A stretch of DNA of 64,000 nucleotides from positions 62,001-126,000 of the forward strand of contig CAYSFD010000028.1 of assembly GCA_964430565.1 (NCBI GenBank), written 5' to 3'. The notes below the pieces were generated by a model that worked only from the letters and a program-made list of their open reading frames with translations, was not told the origin of the DNA and did not search any database. The position numbers were made by a program, and so were the translations under genes. Shown piece by piece: positions 60,733-64,000 of the stretch. How positions within the stretch are numbered: the stretch's first letter is position 1; the number at the start of each line of letters is the position of its first letter. The stretch is from VBDM01 sp964430565 (GTDB lineage Bacteria > Pseudomonadota > Gammaproteobacteria > Burkholderiales > SG8-39).

Positions 60733-61939
60733 CCCGCTCCCGCGTCATCTGCGCAAGCGTGGTGATTCCTAGGAGCGCCATGTCGCGCTCGATTTCCTCG
60801 GAAAGCAGCCGGATGCCGTGGCGCACGCCGGCCTCACCCGCGATGGCGGCGGCGTAGAGGAACGGCCGGCCGACGAAGACGAACTGCGCACCGAGCGCGA
60901 GCGCCTTTAGCACGTCGGTGCCGCGGCGGATGCCGCCGTCCATCATCACGGTCATGGCGCCCGCCTGCGCAACGACCGCGGGAAGCGCGCGCAAGGGAGC
61001 CGCCGCGCCGTCCAACTGCCGCCCGCCGTGGTTCGACACGATGACCCCGTCAACGCCGCTCTCTCGGGCGATGCGCGCGTCCGCCGGGTCGAGCACCCCT
61101 TTCAACACCAGGCGTCCCTTCCAAAGCCTGCGCATCAGTTCGAGGTGGGTCCACGCGAGCCGGTCGCGCGGGCCGTCCCCACGTCCGAGGTTGGTGATGA
61201 GCGGAATGCGCGCGCCCATGTTCTCGAAGTGCGGCATGCCGTGCACGAGGAGCGTGCGCAGGAACATGCCGAAGAGCCAGCGCGGGCGGAGCGCGCTCTC
61301 CCAGGCAAGGCGCAGGGTCGGCCGCAGCGGCCGGCTGAAGCCGCTCCTCACGTTGTTCTCGCGGTTCGCCCCCACCGGCACGTCCACGGTGAGGACGAGC
61401 GTATCGAACCCGGCGCGCGCGACCCGCTCGACGAGACGGGTGATCGGGCCGTTCTCGCCGGGTAGGTAGGCCTGGAACCAGGCGGTGCCACCGGCCGCGC
61501 GCACCTCCTCCAGGCGTGTGAGCGAGGCGCCGCTCATGATCATCGGGATGTCGGCTTCTGCCGCCGCGCGCGCGAGCACCATGTCGCCCCGGTAGGCCGC
61601 CATGGAGGTCCCGCCCATGGGCGCGATGCCGAAGGGCGCGCCGTAGCCGCGGCCAAACAGCGACGTCTTCGCCGAGCGGCCGGAGACGTCCACCAGCACA
61701 CGCGGCAGGAACTCGATCTCGTCGAAAGCGGCGCGGTTGGCGCGCAGCGACGCGTTCGTCTCGGCGCCGCCCGAGACGTAGCCGTACATCGGCCGCGGCA
61801 GATAGCGGCGCGCCGGCTCCTCGAAATCGTCTACGGCGAGGATGCGCGCGAGGGCGCGCGGCGGCGCCTTGTCCGTGCGCGGGAGCGCCGGGGAGTCAAG
61901 TGCGGAGTCGGGGTGGCTCGTTTCGCTGGTATCCGGCAT
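60710..61939 (-). CDS. FMN-dependent alpha-hydroxyacid dehydrogenase (lactate dehydrogenase-like)
   Basis: A 409-residue TIM-barrel flavoenzyme of the LldD/glycolate oxidase family. Visible: FMN-binding GIAPMGGTSMA, SGASLTRLEEV, substrate/FMN LVLTVDVPVGANRE, catalytic His in IVSNHGGRQLDG, and MMDGGIRRGTDVLKALALGA. It oxidises an L-2-hydroxy acid. It converges on the lipid operon. Confidence 0.9.
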   Translation of the reverse strand: MPDTSETSHPDSALDSPALPRTDKAPPRALARILAVDDFEEPARRYLPRPMYGYVSGGAETNASLRANRAAFDEIEFLPRVLVDVSGRSAKTSLFGRGYGAPFGIAPMGGTSMAAYRGDMVLARAAAEADIPMIMSGASLTRLEEVRAAGGTAWFQAYLPGENGPITRLVERVARAGFDTLVLTVDVPVGANRENNVRSGFSRPLRPTLRLAWESALRPRWLFGMFLRTLLVHGMPHFENMGARIPLITNLGRGDGPRDRLAWTHLELMRRLWKGRLVLKGVLDPADARIARESGVDGVIVSNHGGRQLDGAAAPLRALPAVVAQAGAMTVMMDGGIRRGTDVLKALALGAQFVFVGRPFLYAAAIAGEAGVRHGIRLLSEEIERDMALLGITTLAQMTRERVRPLSPE

Positions 61940-61951
61940 GGGTTCGCTTAA

Positions 61952-62698
61952 ATGAAGAAAGATTTTCCGGATTGTAGAGGGTTCGCCCCCGGCGGTGCAT
62001 CGATACGAGAATATGATTCCAGCTTGGAGTCACGCCCGGTAAAGAAACCCTTGATCCGCCTTGCCTTCGTCGCCTGCGCGGCGCTCCTCGCCGCAAGTGT
62101 CGCGCTTTCGCAGGTCACGCTCGTCGAGCGGCAGATTCTCTCCGGCGCGGAACTGGGCGCGCCCTCTGCGGCTGCGCTGAGGCTGCGTCTCTCGCTCGTC
62201 AGGCTCGAAGGGAGCGGCTGGACGCGCGAGCGCTCTCTCACAATCCTGCGCGACGCCGCCGGGATCCTCGCCCAGTGCGGGGTTGCGATGGACCGCGCGG
62301 AGATCCATAGCCTCGCTGCGCCGAACCATCTGGACTTCTCCACGCCAGCGGCGCGCGAGCTGGCGCGCGCGCACCCCGTGCCGCGGCCGGCGGTGTACCT
62401 GGTGCGCGACACGAAGAGCCGCCCCGCGTTCGACGCCGAGGCGATCGGCCGCGGCAACAGCGTGACGCGCCCCGAACTCGCCGATACGGTGTGGATGACC
62501 GCGGCGACGCGCGATCCCGGCGTCGCGCTCGCGCACGAGCTCGCGCACGTGCTGATGGACTCAGGCGAGCACAGTGGGGAGGAGGGCAATCTCATGCGCG
62601 AGGACACCTCGCCGCGGAACGTGTCTTTGTCGGGGGTGCAATGCGCGCGGCTGCGCGAGACCGGCAGCCGCAACGGTTTGTTGGAGAGATACAGGTAG
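61952..62698 (+). CDS. Putative exported zinc metalloprotease
   Basis: A 248-residue product (or 216 from the TTG at 62048). A hydrophobic signal-like segment LIRLAFVACAALLAAS lies at about 33-48. The C-terminal half has HELAHVLMDSGEHS near 190, a zinc HExxH motif followed by another His, then NLMRE that could be a Met-turn. The N-terminal 30 residues do not look coding, so the TTG start is possible. No named family recognised. Confidence 0.55.
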   Translation: MKKDFPDCRGFAPGGASIREYDSSLESRPVKKPLIRLAFVACAALLAASVALSQVTLVERQILSGAELGAPSAAALRLRLSLVRLEGSGWTRERSLTILRDAAGILAQCGVAMDRAEIHSLAAPNHLDFSTPAARELARAHPVPRPAVYLVRDTKSRPAFDAEAIGRGNSVTRPELADTVWMTAATRDPGVALAHELAHVLMDSGEHSGEEGNLMREDTSPRNVSLSGVQCARLRETGSRNGLLERYR

Positions 62699-62784
62699 TT
62701 CGACCCGCCGGTTCATGCACGTCCGTTGAATTGACATCTTTCTTTATGTTCACTATATTAAACAGAGTCTAATTAAGGGTACAT

Positions 62785-63294
62785 ATGCTCGCAGTGCAGT
62801 TTGGCGGTCTCATCAAGAAGGGGCGCATGGCCAAAGGCCTCACGCAGGCCGAGCTTGCCCAGGCCGCCCGCGTTTCGCGCACCATTCTCTCCAAGCTCGA
62901 GCAGGGCAAGCCGCGTCCGGTGCAAACAGACGTGTTGGATCGAATCCTTCATGCGCTCGATCTCACGCCGCAGTTGGCCGCCAATTCAGTCCTGGAAGAC
63001 CGCAGACGCGCCCGGATGGAGCTGCGGACAAGACTCGAACAGCAGCGAAGCCGGCATTTGCGGCTGGCTGTGGATCTTGCGAGCAATACGGCGAAGGCAC
63101 GGCGCTTCATGGCCAAAGCCCGGGACAGGGTCGAGCTTTGGCGCAGCAACAAGACCTGCAGCCCTCTCTATATCAAGCGTTGGTCGGCGATGCTGGCGCT
63201 GCCCCCGGGACAGTTGGCAAAGCGAATGGCGTCCCTCGGCGAGTGGGAGGACGCTCTCTTCCAGAACTCGCCCTGGTCCTGGGCATGGACCTAG
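62785..63294 (+). CDS. XRE helix-turn-helix protein, antitoxin-type
   Basis: A 169-residue protein. The N-terminal XRE HTH (GLTQAELAQAARVSRTILSKLEQGKPRPVQ) is followed by a helical region. It overlaps the next nucleotidyltransferase gene by 10 bases. The pair resembles AbiE-like or type IV toxin-antitoxin modules, where an HTH protein represses and neutralises a nucleotidyltransferase. The upstream 86 bases are AT-rich (TTGACA near 62732, TATATT near 62755) and fit its promoter. Confidence 0.72.
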   Translation: MLAVQFGGLIKKGRMAKGLTQAELAQAARVSRTILSKLEQGKPRPVQTDVLDRILHALDLTPQLAANSVLEDRRRARMELRTRLEQQRSRHLRLAVDLASNTAKARRFMAKARDRVELWRSNKTCSPLYIKRWSAMLALPPGQLAKRMASLGEWEDALFQNSPWSWAWT

Positions 63295-63818
63295 GCGATC
63301 TCGAGAGGCTGTTCGAGGAAGCGAGAAAGCTCATTGGTCTTTCCGAATTCGTGGTGGTCGGAAGCCTCTCGGCGTTGGGTGTGGTGCAGGGTGCGCGCGT
63401 TCCGGCCCGGATGCTGATGTCGATCGACGTGGACTGCTATACCCGGCAAGATCCGGGGCGTGTGTTCGAGCTCCGCAAGGCTCTCGGCGAAGGAAGCGCG
63501 TTCGAGGCCGCCCATGGCTACTACCTGGACCCGATTTCCCCGGACTTGCCGACCCTTCCTTCCCAGTGGGAGTTCCGGCTGATACGAGTTCCGCTCAAGA
63601 ATGGCCTCACGGTTTTTTTTCTGGACCCGAACGACGCGGCGGTTTCCAAGTATGCGCGGGGAGAGCCGCGCGATCGGGAATGGATCCAAGCCGGTCTCTC
63701 GGCTGGTCTGCTCTCGGCTCCTGTCATCGAAAGTCGGATGCGAGACACGACGTTTCTAGATGGCAAGGAGCGCCAGACTGCCTCGAGCGCGTTTGCGGAG
63801 GACAAGGCGGGATATTGA
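63285..63818 (+). CDS. Nucleotidyltransferase-fold protein (DUF6036/AbiEii-like), possible toxin
   Basis: A 177-residue product from the ATG at 63285. FVVVGSLSALGVV supplies the GS motif of nucleotidyltransferases and MSIDVDCYTR supplies a DxD pair. DPNDAAVSKYARGEPRD further on is typical of DUF6036. It is coupled to the upstream XRE gene. In related systems such enzymes modify tRNA or other targets; the target here is unknown. Confidence 0.7.
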   Translation: MDLGDLERLFEEARKLIGLSEFVVVGSLSALGVVQGARVPARMLMSIDVDCYTRQDPGRVFELRKALGEGSAFEAAHGYYLDPISPDLPTLPSQWEFRLIRVPLKNGLTVFFLDPNDAAVSKYARGEPRDREWIQAGLSAGLLSAPVIESRMRDTTFLDGKERQTASSAFAEDKAGY

Positions 63819-63946
63819 TGTGGGTTAGGAAATTCCCGGGGGTTCTTGTTCTCCGCCGGGAAGTCTCGCGGGACGGCCGCTCGGAATAATCTTGCAGGCG
63901 GACCTGTTACTATGCCGCAACCCCCAATCCACCCAAGGAGGAAACC

Positions 63947-64000
63947 ATGCAGCGTACATTCCTTGCATTTCTGGCCTGCGGACTTGCGGCTTCCGCGCCA
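63947..64000 (+). CDS. Start of an exported protein, cut by window end
   Basis: AAGGAGG precedes the ATG at 63947. The 18 visible codons (MQRTFLAFLACGLAASAP) look like a signal peptide. Nothing more can be said. Confidence 0.6.
   Translation, partial: MQRTFLAFLACGLAASAP

Noticed and set aside
1..64000. CRISPR arrays, rRNA, tRNA, complete insertion sequences and prophage
   Set aside because: No regular spaced repeats, transposase, integrase or rRNA-like segment was seen on reading; short tRNAs could be missed without a folding program.

Overview
The window is a GC-rich, gene-dense chromosomal segment. It most likely comes from a betaproteobacterium of the Burkholderiales type. The evidence is the AddAB-like DNA repair pair of the form seen in that class, several Bug/TctC-type and other periplasmic solute receptors, an archaic (spore-coat-U) chaperone-usher operon, and ATGA/GTGA-coupled operons. 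This is inferred from protein character; no rRNA or tRNA gene was recognised that could fix the taxonomy.

Layout. 1-4.4 kb: an AddB-like nuclease (cut by the window edge) and an AddA/RecB-like helicase-nuclease whose gene carries four in-frame palindromic repeat elements. 4.46-11.2 kb (minus): an archaic fimbrial operon with two small pilins, a chaperone, an usher and two-domain tip subunits; it has been expanded by duplication and contains a decayed usher remnant and one deletion-shortened subunit. 11.6-18.6 kb (plus): an aerobic form I carbon monoxide dehydrogenase operon (XdhC/CoxF-like with a YHS domain, coxD, coxE, coxM, coxS, coxL); CoxL has the form I active-site motif AYRCSFR. 18.7-21.7 kb: four consecutive exported proteins. 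21.7-31.9 kb: acyl-CoA dehydrogenase, MFS transporter, c-di-GMP-related genes, a cytochrome c-BON fusion, a quinone oxidoreductase, a membrane-anchored alpha-toroid protein and an aldolase, with two truncated genes among them.

32-51 kb: mixed metabolic and envelope genes (mscL, Bug receptor, Tat-exported GMC dehydrogenase pair, hydrolases, SelO, lactonase, GST, RIO kinase, glycosyltransferase, lipocalin-like, MBL hydrolase). At 37.6-39.8 kb lies a graveyard of defence/toxin-antitoxin remnants: a DUF433/DUF5615 fragment, a possible intact DUF4258/DUF2283 pair, and a type I restriction locus collapsed into an hsdM-hsdR deletion junction. Two 60-bp direct repeats (58/60 identical) bracket the GMC/hydrolase block.

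51.8-60.7 kb: the most interesting system. A MerR-type regulator with the B12-binding residues of the CarH/LitR photoreceptor family is followed without real gaps by nine genes for membrane-lipid modification: two cyclopropane-synthase-like methyltransferases, a DUF2878 and a DUF1295 membrane protein, an exported DUF6134-like protein, a lipocalin, a fatty-acyl desaturase, an FAD amine-oxidase-type enzyme and DUF1365. The promoter carries an 11-bp element twice. I infer light- or singlet-oxygen-triggered production of a modified (cyclopropane, methyl-branched or furan) fatty acid.

60.7-64 kb: a convergent FMN-dependent 2-hydroxyacid dehydrogenase, a putative zinc protease, an XRE/nucleotidyltransferase pair resembling a type IV toxin-antitoxin module, and the first codons of an exported protein cut by the window end.
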